Notes under the pieces: model-generated | Told to the model about the DNA's origin: nothing | Database searches by the model: none | The model's input: only the letters and a program-made list of their open reading frames with translations | Shown: positions 35,149-44,900 of the stretch, in pieces | Numbering within the stretch: the stretch's first letter is position 1 | Layout of the letters: each line of letters opens with the position of its first letter | Assembly (NCBI RefSeq): GCF_002355535.1 | Contig: NZ_AP017457.1 | Coordinates: forward strand, 124,001-188,000 | Reading direction: 5' to 3' | DNA length: 64,000 nt | Origin: Aurantimicrobium minutum | GTDB lineage: Bacteria > Actinomycetota > Actinomycetes > Actinomycetales > Microbacteriaceae | Translations under genes and position numbers: made by a program

Positions 35149-36543
35149 ATGACTGAGTTTGGTAAATCACTCTCGATTCAAGAGACCAGCATCCCCGGTC
35201 TCTTGATACTCGATTTACCTGTTCACGGTGACTCTCGAGGCTGGTTTAAAGAAAACTGGCAACGCGAGAAAATGCTCGCACTAGGCCTTCCGGATCTAGG
35301 ACCGGTTCAAAACAACATCTCGTTCAATGACGAGATCGGAACAACTCGCGGAATTCACGCTGAGCCTTGGGACAAATATGTTTCGGTTGCAACTGGAAAA
35401 ATATTTGGGGCTTGGGTTGACCTTCGTGAAGGTGAAACTTTTGGAGCGGTGTTTACTGCTGAATTAGATCCCTCCAAAGCAATCTTTGTGCCAAGAGGCG
35501 TGGCCAACTCCTACCAAACTCTTGAGGCTGACACCGCATATGTTTATCTTGTCAATGATCACTGGAGCCCCACAGCTGAATACACATTCTTAAACCTGGC
35601 TGATGAAACGGCTGCTATTCAGTGGCCTATTCCGCTGGAGAACGCACTGCTTTCTGAGAAGGATCAAGCGCATCCTCGCCTTGCAGATGTTGTCCCTATG
35701 AAACCTAAGAAAACACTCATTCTCGGGGCAAATGGACAACTTGGTCTTGCATTGAGGAAAGAATTTCCCGATGCGGAATTCGCTAGCAGAACTGAAATTG
35801 ATGTTTCAGATCCTGCGTCTCTGTCAGCGGTGGATTGGAATTCTTTTGAAACAGTCATCAATGCCTCTGCGTTCACTGCTGTTGATGCTGCGGAGACACC
35901 TGAAGGTCGGCAGAATGCGTGGGCAACAAACGTCAGCTGTGTTTCAGAACTCGTCAAGTATTGCAGTGCTCATTCGGTCACTCTTGTTCACGTCTCTAGC
36001 GACTATGTCTTTGATGGTACAAAGCAAGGGGAGTACACCGAAACTGATGCACTTTGCCCGTTGGGTGTTTATGGGCAAACGAAGGCTGCAGGTGATGCTG
36101 CTGTGGCAACCACACCTCGCCACTACATCCTCAGAACAAGCTGGGTTATCGGAGAAGGTAACAACTTCGTTCGCACCATGGCTTCCCTAGCTGAAAAAGG
36201 AATAAACCCCAGTGTGGTCAATGACCAAATAGGTCGACTCACTTTCACAGCTGATCTCGCATCTGCTAGCAGACACTTACTTGAATCTAAAGCTCCTTTT
36301 GGTGTCTACAACATGACGAACTCAGGTGAACCAGTAAGCTGGGCAGACATTGCTCAGAAGGTATTTGAGCTAACAGGGCATGACGCTAATCGCGTCACTG
36401 GAGTCACAACGGCTGAATACTATGCAGGAAAAGAAGGAATTGCCCCTCGTCCTCTAAATAGTGTTCTTTCGCTCTCGAAACTAGAGCAAACAGGATTTTC
36501 CCCAGCTTCCTGGGGCGAAAGACTAACGGAGTACTTGGCTTAA
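35149..36543 (+). CDS. rfbCD: Fused dTDP-4-dehydrorhamnose 3,5-epimerase / reductase
   Basis: A 464-residue bifunctional protein doing the last two steps to dTDP-L-rhamnose. The N-terminal half (about 1-185) is the RmlC cupin with RGIHAEPWDKYVSVATGKI, where His is the expected catalytic base. The C-terminal half (about 189-464) is RmlD with LILGANGQLGLALRKEF, VSSDYVFDG and YGQTKAAGD. The LHYQ-type motif of stand-alone RmlC is modified here (IHAEPW). Such fusions are known in actinobacteria. Adjacent to rfbB, it forms one operon; the stop overlaps the convergent galE by 4 bp. Confidence 0.92.
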   Translation: MTEFGKSLSIQETSIPGLLILDLPVHGDSRGWFKENWQREKMLALGLPDLGPVQNNISFNDEIGTTRGIHAEPWDKYVSVATGKIFGAWVDLREGETFGAVFTAELDPSKAIFVPRGVANSYQTLEADTAYVYLVNDHWSPTAEYTFLNLADETAAIQWPIPLENALLSEKDQAHPRLADVVPMKPKKTLILGANGQLGLALRKEFPDAEFASRTEIDVSDPASLSAVDWNSFETVINASAFTAVDAAETPEGRQNAWATNVSCVSELVKYCSAHSVTLVHVSSDYVFDGTKQGEYTETDALCPLGVYGQTKAAGDAAVATTPRHYILRTSWVIGEGNNFVRTMASLAEKGINPSVVNDQIGRLTFTADLASASRHLLESKAPFGVYNMTNSGEPVSWADIAQKVFELTGHDANRVTGVTTAEYYAGKEGIAPRPLNSVLSLSKLEQTGFSPASWGERLTEYLA

Positions 36544-37565
36544 TTCTTTCCGTATCCATCAGGATTATGTGATTGCCATCTCCATGCGTCAGCGCAACCG
36601 TCTGAAACTGTTCGTTTTGATTTCCAATTAAGCAGTTGGTGTGCCTTTGCCACATCTGCATAGCTGGACTCAATATCCCCTTCTCTTCTTTGGGCGAATT
36701 TATAGGGAATTGTTAGTTCAGCAGCCTTTTCAAAAGCGCTATGAAGTTCCAAAACAGACGTCCCAGTACCTGTGCCGAGATTTATGGCTTCGAAGCCTTT
36801 CGAATTGAAATTCAGCGCTGCGACATGGCCTTCAGCCAAATCCATAACATGAATGTAATCTCGAATTCCAGTTCCATCAGGAGTGTCATAGTCATCACCG
36901 AAAATTGAGAATTCGCTCAATTTTCCTGCAGCAACCTGGCAAATATACGGCGCAACATTGTTTGGTGTTTCTTGAGAATCCTCTCCAATTATTCCGCTGG
37001 GGTGAGCGCCAATGGGATTGAAATACCTCAAAGCTATTGCTTGGAATTCAGGATTTGAAACGCAAACCTCTTTGAGAATCTGTTCACAAAAGAACTTTGT
37101 ATATCCATAGGGATTGGTAATCCCCTCCCCGGTTTTTGCGATTTCACTTACGGGCAATACTTCAGGGTTGCCATATACATTTGCGGATGAGCTGAAAATA
37201 AATTTAGGTGCTTTCGGGTCAGAATCCGCATAAATTACTTCAAGTAAGGAAAGAGTTGAATTAAGGTTGTTATCGAAATATGCGAGTGGTTTCGCAATCG
37301 ATTCACCGACAGATTTATATCCTGCGAAGTGAATGATTGCGTCAATTTTTTCCTTTGAAAAAAGAGACTTCAAAGCTTGTTTATCACAAACATCATTTTC
37401 GTGAAATTCAATAGACGTTTCAGTTATTTGTTCAACACGCTTTATCGACTCGAAGCTGCTATTGCTGAGGTTATCAACGACAACAGGTATATGGCCTGCT
37501 TCAATAAGCGCCAATACAGTATGTGAACCTATGTAACCAGCGCCACCTGTAACTAAAACTTTCAT
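36540..37565 (-). CDS. galE: UDP-glucose 4-epimerase
   Basis: A 341-residue SDR enzyme interconverting UDP-glucose and UDP-galactose. It has the NAD-binding GGAGYIGSHTVLALIEAGH, the Ser of SSSANVYGNPEV, and the catalytic YGYTKFFCEQ. The sequence and codon usage are more AT-rich than the flanking rsgA and aroA, so it may have come in with the surface-sugar genes. A GGGGAAA site precedes the ATG. It is 13 bp after rsgA on the same strand and overlaps rfbCD by 4 bp. Confidence 0.93.
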   Translation of the reverse strand: MKVLVTGGAGYIGSHTVLALIEAGHIPVVVDNLSNSSFESIKRVEQITETSIEFHENDVCDKQALKSLFSKEKIDAIIHFAGYKSVGESIAKPLAYFDNNLNSTLSLLEVIYADSDPKAPKFIFSSSANVYGNPEVLPVSEIAKTGEGITNPYGYTKFFCEQILKEVCVSNPEFQAIALRYFNPIGAHPSGIIGEDSQETPNNVAPYICQVAAGKLSEFSIFGDDYDTPDGTGIRDYIHVMDLAEGHVAALNFNSKGFEAINLGTGTGTSVLELHSAFEKAAELTIPYKFAQRREGDIESSYADVAKAHQLLNWKSKRTVSDGCADAWRWQSHNPDGYGKN

Positions 37566-37578
37566 ATTTCCCCGATGA

Positions 37579-38613
37579 CTAATTTGCTTTGAACGTCAAC
37601 AATAGACGTTGTAGTGAATCAATTCTTTGAGCGCCATTCTTTCCAAGTATTCCACTTGATAGTGACTCGTTGAGATAACAATCCGGCGCATCCTCCAGAT
37701 GTGAACAACCTCGCGGGCAATCTTCGGCAATTTCTGCCAAATCAGCAAATGATCCCAAAATTTTGTCTGGATTAACGTGCCCTAACCCAAAAGACCTCAC
37801 ACCAGGGGTATCAATGATCCATCCGTCACCAAACGGTGTCTCAAGTTTGAAACATATGCTTGAACTGGACGTGTGGCGACCTCTGCCAGTCACCTCGTTG
37901 ACGTGACCGGTCGCTCTTTTGGCATCGGGGACTAAAACATTGACCAATGTTGACTTTCCAACACCTGAGTGCCCAACGGCAACAGTGGTGTGTCCAGCTA
38001 GTGCTTTCTGGAGATCTTCAACTGGAACTTGGTCAGTTCCACTCCGGAAGATGGGGATATTCAAGCTTTCAAAGTTAGCGAGGAATTCGCTGGGGTCGTT
38101 TGTGTCACACTTTGTGACGACCAATAGAGGCGTAATTCCTGCATCGAAGGCAGCAACGAGATACCTATCAACCAAGCGAACCCGTGGCTCTGGGTTCGCG
38201 GCTGCGATAACTATGAGTAATTGATCTGCATTAGCAACAATGACACGTTCAACCTCGTCTGTGTCATCAGCACTTCGTCGAAGAACAGTTGTTCTGGGCT
38301 CAACACGAACAATGCGTGCAAGGGAACCATGAACTCCTGTTATATCTCCGACAACATTGACGATGTCGCCGACCACAATGGCGTTTTTACTCAGCTCACG
38401 GGCTCGAGAACAGGTGACGGGTACTTCATTTATTAGTACGGTGTAACGCCCGCGATCAACACCAGTCACCATGCCTTGGACAGCATCCGCATGGTCTGGA
38501 CGAGTCTTAGTACGAGGTTTGTTTGCTTTGGGGTTGGGACGTATCCGAATATCGGATTCGTCATATTGCTCACTCAGCGAGCTTTCATCAGAGTCGGAGC
38601 TCCACCAACTCAT
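37579..38613 (-). CDS. rsgA: Ribosome small-subunit-dependent GTPase A
   Basis: A 344-residue circularly permuted GTPase that helps mature the 30S subunit. An N-terminal OB-fold (about 50-120) precedes the G domain with order G4 VTKCD, G1 GHSGVGKSTLVN, G3 DTPGVRSF, and a C-terminal zinc finger CPRGCSHLEDAPDC. A disordered acidic N terminus is common in actinobacteria. ATG at 38613 forms ATGA with the aroA stop, so it is coupled to aroA; an upstream in-frame start inside aroA is less likely. The aroA-rsgA pair is conserved in actinobacteria. Confidence 0.93.
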   Translation of the reverse strand: MSWWSSDSDESSLSEQYDESDIRIRPNPKANKPRTKTRPDHADAVQGMVTGVDRGRYTVLINEVPVTCSRARELSKNAIVVGDIVNVVGDITGVHGSLARIVRVEPRTTVLRRSADDTDEVERVIVANADQLLIVIAAANPEPRVRLVDRYLVAAFDAGITPLLVVTKCDTNDPSEFLANFESLNIPIFRSGTDQVPVEDLQKALAGHTTVAVGHSGVGKSTLVNVLVPDAKRATGHVNEVTGRGRHTSSSSICFKLETPFGDGWIIDTPGVRSFGLGHVNPDKILGSFADLAEIAEDCPRGCSHLEDAPDCYLNESLSSGILGKNGAQRIDSLQRLLLTFKAN

Positions 38614-39989
38614 GGCCGTTGTGGCTCCACAAGACTCGACCATAACTCAGGGAACTCAGGGAGGGTCTTTGACGTTGTAGCGATGTTTTCTACCTCAACA
38701 CCTGAAACCACGAGGCCAATAATGGCTCCCGAGGTTGCCATGCGGTGGTCCTCATAGCTGTGCCACACCCCACCATGGAGATGCGCAGGTTCAATGTGAA
38801 GGCCATCTTCTAGCTCAGAGACTTTGCCACCAAGTTTGGTTATCTCTGTTGCCAAGGCTGCTAAACGGTCCGTCTCATGGTGGCGAATGTGGCCAATGCC
38901 GGTAATCGTGCTGGGGCTTGAGGCTAATGCAGCTATTGAGACAATAGCTGGCGCTAATTCACCGCCTGTTGTGAGATCGAGAGTGATGCCCGAAATGACC
39001 GGTTTGCCAGATGCATCAACACCTCCTGTGACAGTAACTTTCTCACCCTCCCGTGTAACTTGTGCACCAAAAAGTGGCAGGATTTCCAGCAGGTCATTAC
39101 CCACCTGCGTAGTGTGCTCAGGCCAGCCAGAGATGGTGACACTTCCCCCGGTCACAACAGCGGCAGCAAGAAATGGTGCAGCGTTGGATAAGTCGGGCTC
39201 GATCTGAACATCAACAGCAGAGATAGGGCCAGGCTTCACCATCCAGTGGCCAACCTCGGGGTTCTCTACCTGAACACCGCGCTTCCGAAGAACCTCGAGA
39301 GTCATCTCGATGTGGGGAAGACTTGGCAGGCGCTCACCAGAATGGGAGAGGTCTATGCCCTGCTCAAAGCGCGCTGCGGAGAGAAGCAAACCCGAGACAA
39401 ATTGGCTGGAACTGGAAGCATCTATGGTGAGTTTTCCACCCGTAACCGAACCAGTTCCGTGCACAGTAAAGGGCAAAGAGCCACGACCCTCATCGGCAAC
39501 ATCAACGCCTAGCGCTTTGAGAGAGGAGATGGTGGTTGCCATGGGGCGTCTGCGCGCACCCTCATCACCATCAAAAGTTGTGGGACCGAGTGCGAGGGAA
39601 GCCACCGGAGGCAAAAACCTCATGACAGTTCCGGCTAGACCGCAATCAATCGTTGTTGAGCCGGTGAGTTCTCCTGGGGTGACTTTCCAATCTGAGCCGA
39701 AAGCACCGTCGCCAGGAACCTCTTCAATAGTTGTTCCAAGTGACCTGAGAGCTTCAATCATGAGTCTGCTGTCGCGTGAATGCAGCGGGCGATGAATAAT
39801 CGAAGGCCCATTTGCTAGAGCGGCAAGCACAAGCTCACGGTTTGTCAGTGACTTCGAACCTGGGATTTGCAGTGACCCAACTACTGGTGACCTAGCTTGA
39901 GGAGCTTTCCAGTGCGCGGTTGTGTCCTCGGGAACATCGTTTGACCCATATGGGTCAAATTCTGGCCGGGAATAAGGAGTTGTCTGCAT
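38610..39989 (-). CDS. aroA: 3-phosphoshikimate 1-carboxyvinyltransferase (EPSP synthase)
   Basis: A 459-residue enzyme of the shikimate pathway. The segments PGSKSLTNRELVLAALA (substrate lysine and Ser/Thr), LAGTVMRFLPPVA, DLSNAAPFLAAAVVTGG and the C-terminal EDHRMATSGAI are all present. A region QIEPDLSNAAPFL contains the catalytic acid. A proline/charged N-terminal extension of about 35 residues precedes the core. The start is supported by TAACCT seven bases upstream. It diverges from sigR, whose promoter lies within the first codons of aroA. Confidence 0.94.
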   Translation of the reverse strand: MQTTPYSRPEFDPYGSNDVPEDTTAHWKAPQARSPVVGSLQIPGSKSLTNRELVLAALANGPSIIHRPLHSRDSRLMIEALRSLGTTIEEVPGDGAFGSDWKVTPGELTGSTTIDCGLAGTVMRFLPPVASLALGPTTFDGDEGARRRPMATTISSLKALGVDVADEGRGSLPFTVHGTGSVTGGKLTIDASSSSQFVSGLLLSAARFEQGIDLSHSGERLPSLPHIEMTLEVLRKRGVQVENPEVGHWMVKPGPISAVDVQIEPDLSNAAPFLAAAVVTGGSVTISGWPEHTTQVGNDLLEILPLFGAQVTREGEKVTVTGGVDASGKPVISGITLDLTTGGELAPAIVSIAALASSPSTITGIGHIRHHETDRLAALATEITKLGGKVSELEDGLHIEPAHLHGGVWHSYEDHRMATSGAIIGLVVSGVEVENIATTSKTLPEFPELWSSLVEPQRP

Positions 39990-39994
39990 CTGTT
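39968..39994 (+). promoter_or_regulatory. SigR-type autoregulatory promoter
   Basis: GGGAAT (39968-39973), an 18-base spacer and GTT (39992-39994) match the consensus GGGAAT-N18-GTT known for SigR/SigH-dependent promoters. It lies 35 bases before the sigR ATG and reaches into the 5' end of aroA on the other strand. Confidence 0.7.
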
Positions 39995-40002
39995 CTAGGT
40001 TA
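39990..40002 (-). promoter_or_regulatory. Leaderless-type promoter of aroA
   Basis: TAACCT (complement of 39997-40002) lies seven bases before the aroA ATG ending at 39989, directly beside the -10 of the SigR promoter on the other strand. Confidence 0.5.
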
Positions 40003-40028
40003 TCGAGGATTACAAAGGAGTGCTCACT

Positions 40029-40652
40029 ATGGCAACTGCGCTGTTAGAAGAACGGGCAGGCGTAGGCTTGTCAGTAATGACTTCTGCAGCCTCTGCCCGT
40101 AGCCAACTCTTTGAAGAGCAGGCAATGGAGCACATTGATAAGCTTTATGCGCATGCCATGCGCAAGACTGGCAATTCAGCAGACGCCAATGACTTAGTGC
40201 AAGAAACCTATCTCAAGGCATTTGCCGCTTTTGATCAGTTCCAGCAGGGAACAAATATCAAAGCATGGTTGCATCGCATTCTTGAAAATACCTACATCAA
40301 CCAATACCGCAAGCAACAGAATCAGCCTTACTATTCCCCGCTCGAAGAATTAGAAGATTGGCAACTTGGGGATGCAGAAAGCAGAACGGCCACATCAAGC
40401 CGTTCTGCTGAAGCAGAAGCAATTGATCACTTGCCTGCAAGTGCCATCAAAGATGCCCTGCAGGCACTCCCCGAGGACTTCAGAGCTGCGGTGTATTTGG
40501 TGGATGTTGAAGGATATTCCTATCAAGAAGTTGCAGACATCATGGAGTCACCAACTGGAACTGTGATGAGCAGACTTCACCGAGGAAGAAAGCTCCTCAG
40601 GGAGCAATTAGCTGACTATGCGCGAGAACAAGGTTTTGGAAAGGACAAATAA
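40029..40652 (+). CDS. sigR: ECF RNA polymerase sigma factor SigR (SigH)
   Basis: A 207-residue ECF sigma factor. Region 2 contains [32 protein letters not shown] and region 4 contains [43 protein letters not shown]. It belongs to the thiol-oxidative stress group and is followed by its redox-sensing anti-sigma factor. ATG at 40029 has AAAGGAG eight bases upstream; the GTG at 40020 would sit inside that site. The GGGAAT-N18-GTT promoter indicates positive autoregulation. The stop overlaps the rsrA ATG by one base. Confidence 0.94.
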   Translation: MATALLEERAGVGLSVMTSAASARSQLFEEQAMEHIDKLYAHAMRKTGNSADANDLVQETYLKAFAAFDQFQQGTNIKAWLHRILENTYINQYRKQQNQPYYSPLEELEDWQLGDAESRTATSSRSAEAEAIDHLPASAIKDALQALPEDFRAAVYLVDVEGYSYQEVADIMESPTGTVMSRLHRGRKLLREQLADYAREQGFGKDK

Positions 40653-40894
40653 TGGGTGATTGCGGTTGCGAGAAGGCCAAAAAGGACCTTGAAGAATACC
40701 TCCACAATGAACTTTGCAGTGAAGAGGCAGCAGATATCCGTGAGCACATGGAAAACTGCCCTGATTGTGCTGATGAACACCGTGTTGGTGTTGTCCTTAC
40801 TGAAGCAGTTAAACGTGCATGTAAAGAAACAGCTCCCGAGGAACTAAAAAAAGAAGTTTTGAAAAAGTTTCGAAACATGCAGATTCATCAGTAA
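40652..40894 (+). CDS. rsrA: Redox-sensitive zinc anti-sigma factor RsrA
   Basis: An 80-residue ZAS-family protein (mycothiol-system anti-sigma factor). The zinc motif is H32-X3-C36-X2-C39, and further cysteines at residues 4, 6 and 22 are available for disulfide switching. Under reducing conditions it holds SigR; oxidation releases zinc and the sigma factor. It overlaps sigR (TAATG), so one-to-one synthesis is likely. A hairpin terminator follows the stop. Confidence 0.93.
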   Translation: MGDCGCEKAKKDLEEYLHNELCSEEAADIREHMENCPDCADEHRVGVVLTEAVKRACKETAPEELKKEVLKKFRNMQIHQ

Positions 40895-40907
40895 TTGCGG
40901 TAGACAG

Positions 40908-40932
40908 AAATAATTCACTGATTGAATTATTT
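40908..40932. terminator. Bidirectional AT-rich hairpin terminator
   Basis: A perfect 10-bp stem (40908-40917 with 40923-40932) and a 5-base loop between rsrA and the convergent acyltransferase gene, whose stop codon lies inside the right arm. T- and A-rich bases follow on both sides. Confidence 0.65.
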
Positions 40933-41973
40933 GTTTTGGAATCTGCAGAGGTCAGCTGACTTGAGTTTGAGAATCTTTTTTTCCAACAAATGCCAACTCA
41001 AGAAAGCAAGAAGGTAAGTTGTCGTAGCACAGATAGCAAAATATGGAAGAATTCCGAGGGCTGTTACACCAAAGAATGTTGCTGTTTGTTGAACCGGCCA
41101 GCCAAATAGATATACCCCGTATGAGTAATCGTTTCCGCCAAAATTGGGAAGAAATCGGACATTAAGTCCCACCCAAAGAACAAATAATCCAAGGGTAAGG
41201 ATTCCTAATTGTTCAAACCCAAAGAAAAAATATGTCACCGCTGAGGCTATGAGGGCGGACGTTGGGATCCACCATTTTTTCAAGTCAAGTAAGTAACTTC
41301 TTAGGAAAAAAACCAACGATCCCACAGCAAACATGAGGATAAATTTTGCTGACCGGTCATCAACCTGTCCCACCAATGCGGGAATGTTAACAATCTGTAG
41401 ATAAATCCAGGAAATACCTGTAATCAAACCAAGAATTTTCAGATTCAACAATCTCGTGGCTGCAAGTAACGCGATTCCGACATAGCAGAGGAATTCCCAG
41501 TAGAGAGTGTAAAGCGGCCCATTCCACATACTCGGGAAGGGATTGTCAGATAAGGTTCCACCGATACCGATTTGCCCCTGAACCAAGAAGAAATTGTTGA
41601 GGATAAATCCAAGAGCAGGAGGATTTGCTGAAGTTAAATAACTAGAGAGCCCTTGTGTTGTCCTCCACACAACCGGGGCAAACACACCTGTAACGACAAG
41701 CAAAGAAAACCAATATGCAGGGAATATTCTGATAATACGGTGCCAAATGAATCTTGCACTATCAACATTAAGAGCGCTTTTTGTAATCAGATACCCAGAT
41801 ATAGCGAAGAAACATTCGACCGCTAGAATTCCTAAATTATTGAAATCTCTACCAGGGTCAGTTCCAAATCCGCCCAAAGGCCAAGTGTGAGAAACAAGAA
41901 CTGTGAAAGCCAGCAGAAGCCTCAAGAATCCAATACTGTTAGTTTTCAACTTTTTCTTTTTTTGAGAAACCAA
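40927..41973 (-). CDS. Acyltransferase 3 family membrane protein (OafA-like)
   Basis: A 348-residue protein with about ten membrane helices. The N-terminal IGFLRLLLAFTVLVSHTWPLGG holds the family His-Thr motif, and LAVECFFAISGYLITKSA with RIIRIFPAYWFSLLV is the standard continuation. Members O-acetylate cell-surface sugars. The start appears to be TTG at 41973 and no ribosome-binding site is evident. It lies 17 bp after the odhA stop on the same strand and is far more AT-rich than odhA, so it may be a recent arrival. Confidence 0.85.
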   Translation of the reverse strand: MVSQKKKKLKTNSIGFLRLLLAFTVLVSHTWPLGGFGTDPGRDFNNLGILAVECFFAISGYLITKSALNVDSARFIWHRIIRIFPAYWFSLLVVTGVFAPVVWRTTQGLSSYLTSANPPALGFILNNFFLVQGQIGIGGTLSDNPFPSMWNGPLYTLYWEFLCYVGIALLAATRLLNLKILGLITGISWIYLQIVNIPALVGQVDDRSAKFILMFAVGSLVFFLRSYLLDLKKWWIPTSALIASAVTYFFFGFEQLGILTLGLFVLWVGLNVRFLPNFGGNDYSYGVYLFGWPVQQTATFFGVTALGILPYFAICATTTYLLAFLSWHLLEKKILKLKSADLCRFQNK

Positions 41974-41989
41974 ATATGGTTTCGGATGA

Positions 41990-44900
41990 TTACAATTGCA
42001 GCGAAAGAACTCTACTGAGAATTTCAGCAGCTTCTACCGCATGACGCTTTGCAGAACCTACTGCGGGTGATGCCGAGGCGTGGCGTGAAACGTTTCGTAG
42101 AACGCGACCTTCAAGCTGTGGAGATACTTCCATCAACATGAACGGCCAAGCACCCTGGTTTGCAGGCTCATCCTGGAACCACACCAACTCAGCGTTGGGG
42201 TAGGTGGCAAGAACTGCGTTGAGCTGCTGCATCGGTGCAGGATAGAACTGCTCGAGGCGAACCACTGCAATTTCTGGGTTTGGTGCTTTCTCCAGCTCAG
42301 CAACAAGGTCGTGGTATGGCTTGCCTGCAGTCAGGATCACGCGTTTGACTGCATTGCGGTCAAGCTGGCGGGGGTCGTCAATGACAGGTTCGAAGACTCC
42401 TGTTGTGAAGTCTTCAACGTTGCTTGATGCACCACGTAAGCGGAGCATTGCCTTGGGCGTGAACACAATCAGCGGCTTGCGAGGTTGTGAGTATGCCTGG
42501 CGACGAAGCAGATGGAAGTAGGAAGCAGGTGTCGATGGGCGTGCAACAATCATGTTGTCTTCAGCACAGAGTTGCAGGAAGCGCTCAATGCGTGCAGATG
42601 AGTGGTCAGGTCCCTGCCCTTCATAACCGTGAGGAAGAAGCATTACAACTGAGGAACGCTGTCCCCACTTCTGTTCTGACGAGGAGATGTATTCGTCGAT
42701 GACGGTTTGCGCACCGTCTGCGAAGTCACCAAACTGTGCCTCCCACAGAACCAGTGCATCTTCACGCTGAACGGAGTAACCATACTCATATCCGAGAACG
42801 GCGTATTCGCTCAAAAGTGAGTCATAAATCCAGAAGCGTCCCTGGTTTTCGCTGAGGTTCAGAAGGGGCAGCCATTCCTGTCCATTTTCACGGTCATGGA
42901 ATACTGCGTGACGTTGAACGAAGGTTCCACGGCGAACATCCTGGCCGGTCAATCGAACTGGCTTACCTTCAAGCAAGATCGAACCGAAAGCAAGAAGCTC
43001 TCCAAAGCCCCAGTCGATGTCGCCGTTACGGCTCATCTCAAGGCGCTTAGCGAGCAACTGCTGAAGCTTGCTGTGGACAGTGAATCCTTCAGGGACATTG
43101 TTGAATGCATCACCGATACGGTGAATGACGGAAATGTCGACACCTGTTGTTGCTGGGGTGAGCACTTCGTTGCTGAGCAAAGCTCCACCAGTGACGGTGT
43201 CGTTTGCCCCCACGGTTGTGTGGGTTCCGGTCTGAGCAGCGTGAGTTTCAGCAAATGCGGTTTCCAGCTGTGCCTGGAAGTCAGCTTGTGCTTTGTCGAA
43301 CTCTTCTTGAGTGATGTCACCACGACCAACCAAAGCCTCGGTGTATAGACGACGAACCGAGCGCTTAGCCTCGATGAGGTTGTACATCAGTGGCTGAGTC
43401 ATCGAAGGATCGTCACCTTCGTTGTGACCGCGGCGGCGGTAGCAGACGAGGTCGATAACGACGTCTTTGTTGAATCGCTGGCGGAATTCGAATGCCAAGC
43501 GGCCTACACGAGCAACTGCTTCAGGGTCATCGCCATTGACGTGCCAAATGGGAGCCTGGATTGTCTTCGCAACGTCTGTTGCATAGACAGAAGTACGAGA
43601 TGCTTCAGGAAGTGTGGTGAAACCAACCTGGTTATTGATCACAATGTGAACTGTTCCACCGATCCGGTATCCGCGCAGCTGGGACATTTGGAGGCCCTCA
43701 AGAACCACGCCTTGACCGGCCATAGCGGCGTCACCGTGAATAAGGATAGGCAAGGTGGTGAATGTTCCGATGGGCTTGAGGTCCTGCTTTGCACGGACGA
43801 TGCCCTGGAGAACGGTGTTGACAGTCTCCAAGTGAGATGGGTTGGCTGCGAGGGAGACGGGGATGGTCTTACCTTCGGCAGAGGTGAAGATTCCTTCTGT
43901 ACCAAGGTGGTACTTCACATCTCCAGAGCCTTGAACACTCTTGGGGTCTTGAGTTCCCTCGAACTCACGGAAGATCTGGCCATAGGTCTTTCCAGCAATG
44001 TTGGTGAGAACGTTGAGGCGACCACGGTGGGCCATACCGATACCAACACCATCGAGTTCTGCAGTTGCAGCATCCTGGAGGATTTCATCCAAAAGAGGAA
44101 TAACAGACTCGCCACCTTCTAGGCTGAAACGCTTCTGTCCTACGTATTTGGTCTGAAGGAAGGTTTCAAAGGCTTCTGCCTCGTTGAGCTTGCCAAGAAT
44201 ACGCATTTGCTCATCGTGGCCTGGCTTTTCGTAGGGGCGCTCTACCTTTTCCTGAATCCACTTGCGCTGTTCTGGGTCCTGGATGTGCATGTATTCCAGA
44301 CCTACTGTGCGGCAGTAGGAGTCGCGAAGGATTCCGAGAATCTTGCGCAGGGGAGCGGTACGTGTTCCACCAATCCCGCCGGTGACAAATTCACGGTCAA
44401 GATCCCAGAAAGTGAGCCCGTGAGTTTCAATTTCAAGATCGGGGTGAGTGCGCTGCTTGTACTCGAGCGGATCAATGTCTGCCATGAGGTGGCCACGGAC
44501 ACGGTATGCGTTAATCAGCTCTTGAACGCGTGCAGTCTTGTCGATTGCAGAACCGAGGTTCACGCTGACATCTGTGCTCCAGTGAATGGGTACATAAGGA
44601 ATACGCAGAGCAGCAAAGATGTCTTCGTAGAAATTCCGTTGACCGATAAGCAACTCGTGCACAATCTTCAAGAATTCACCGGAACCAGCACCTTGGATGA
44701 CCCTGTGGTCGTAGGTGCTGGTCAGGGTCAATACCTTGCTTACAGCAAGGTCAATGAGTGTTTCTTCACTCGCGCCTTGGAACTCAGCGGGGTAATCCAG
44801 AGCACCTGCACCAATGATGCAGCCTTGTCCCTTCATGAGGCGAGGAACAGAGTGAACAGTTCCAATTCCGCCTGGGTTAGTCAGGGATACAGTGATTCCC

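Noticed and set aside
43424-44122. A 232-codon plus-strand frame opposite odhA
   Set aside because: It is antisense to the E1 active-site region of odhA and has no recognisable domain or start signals.
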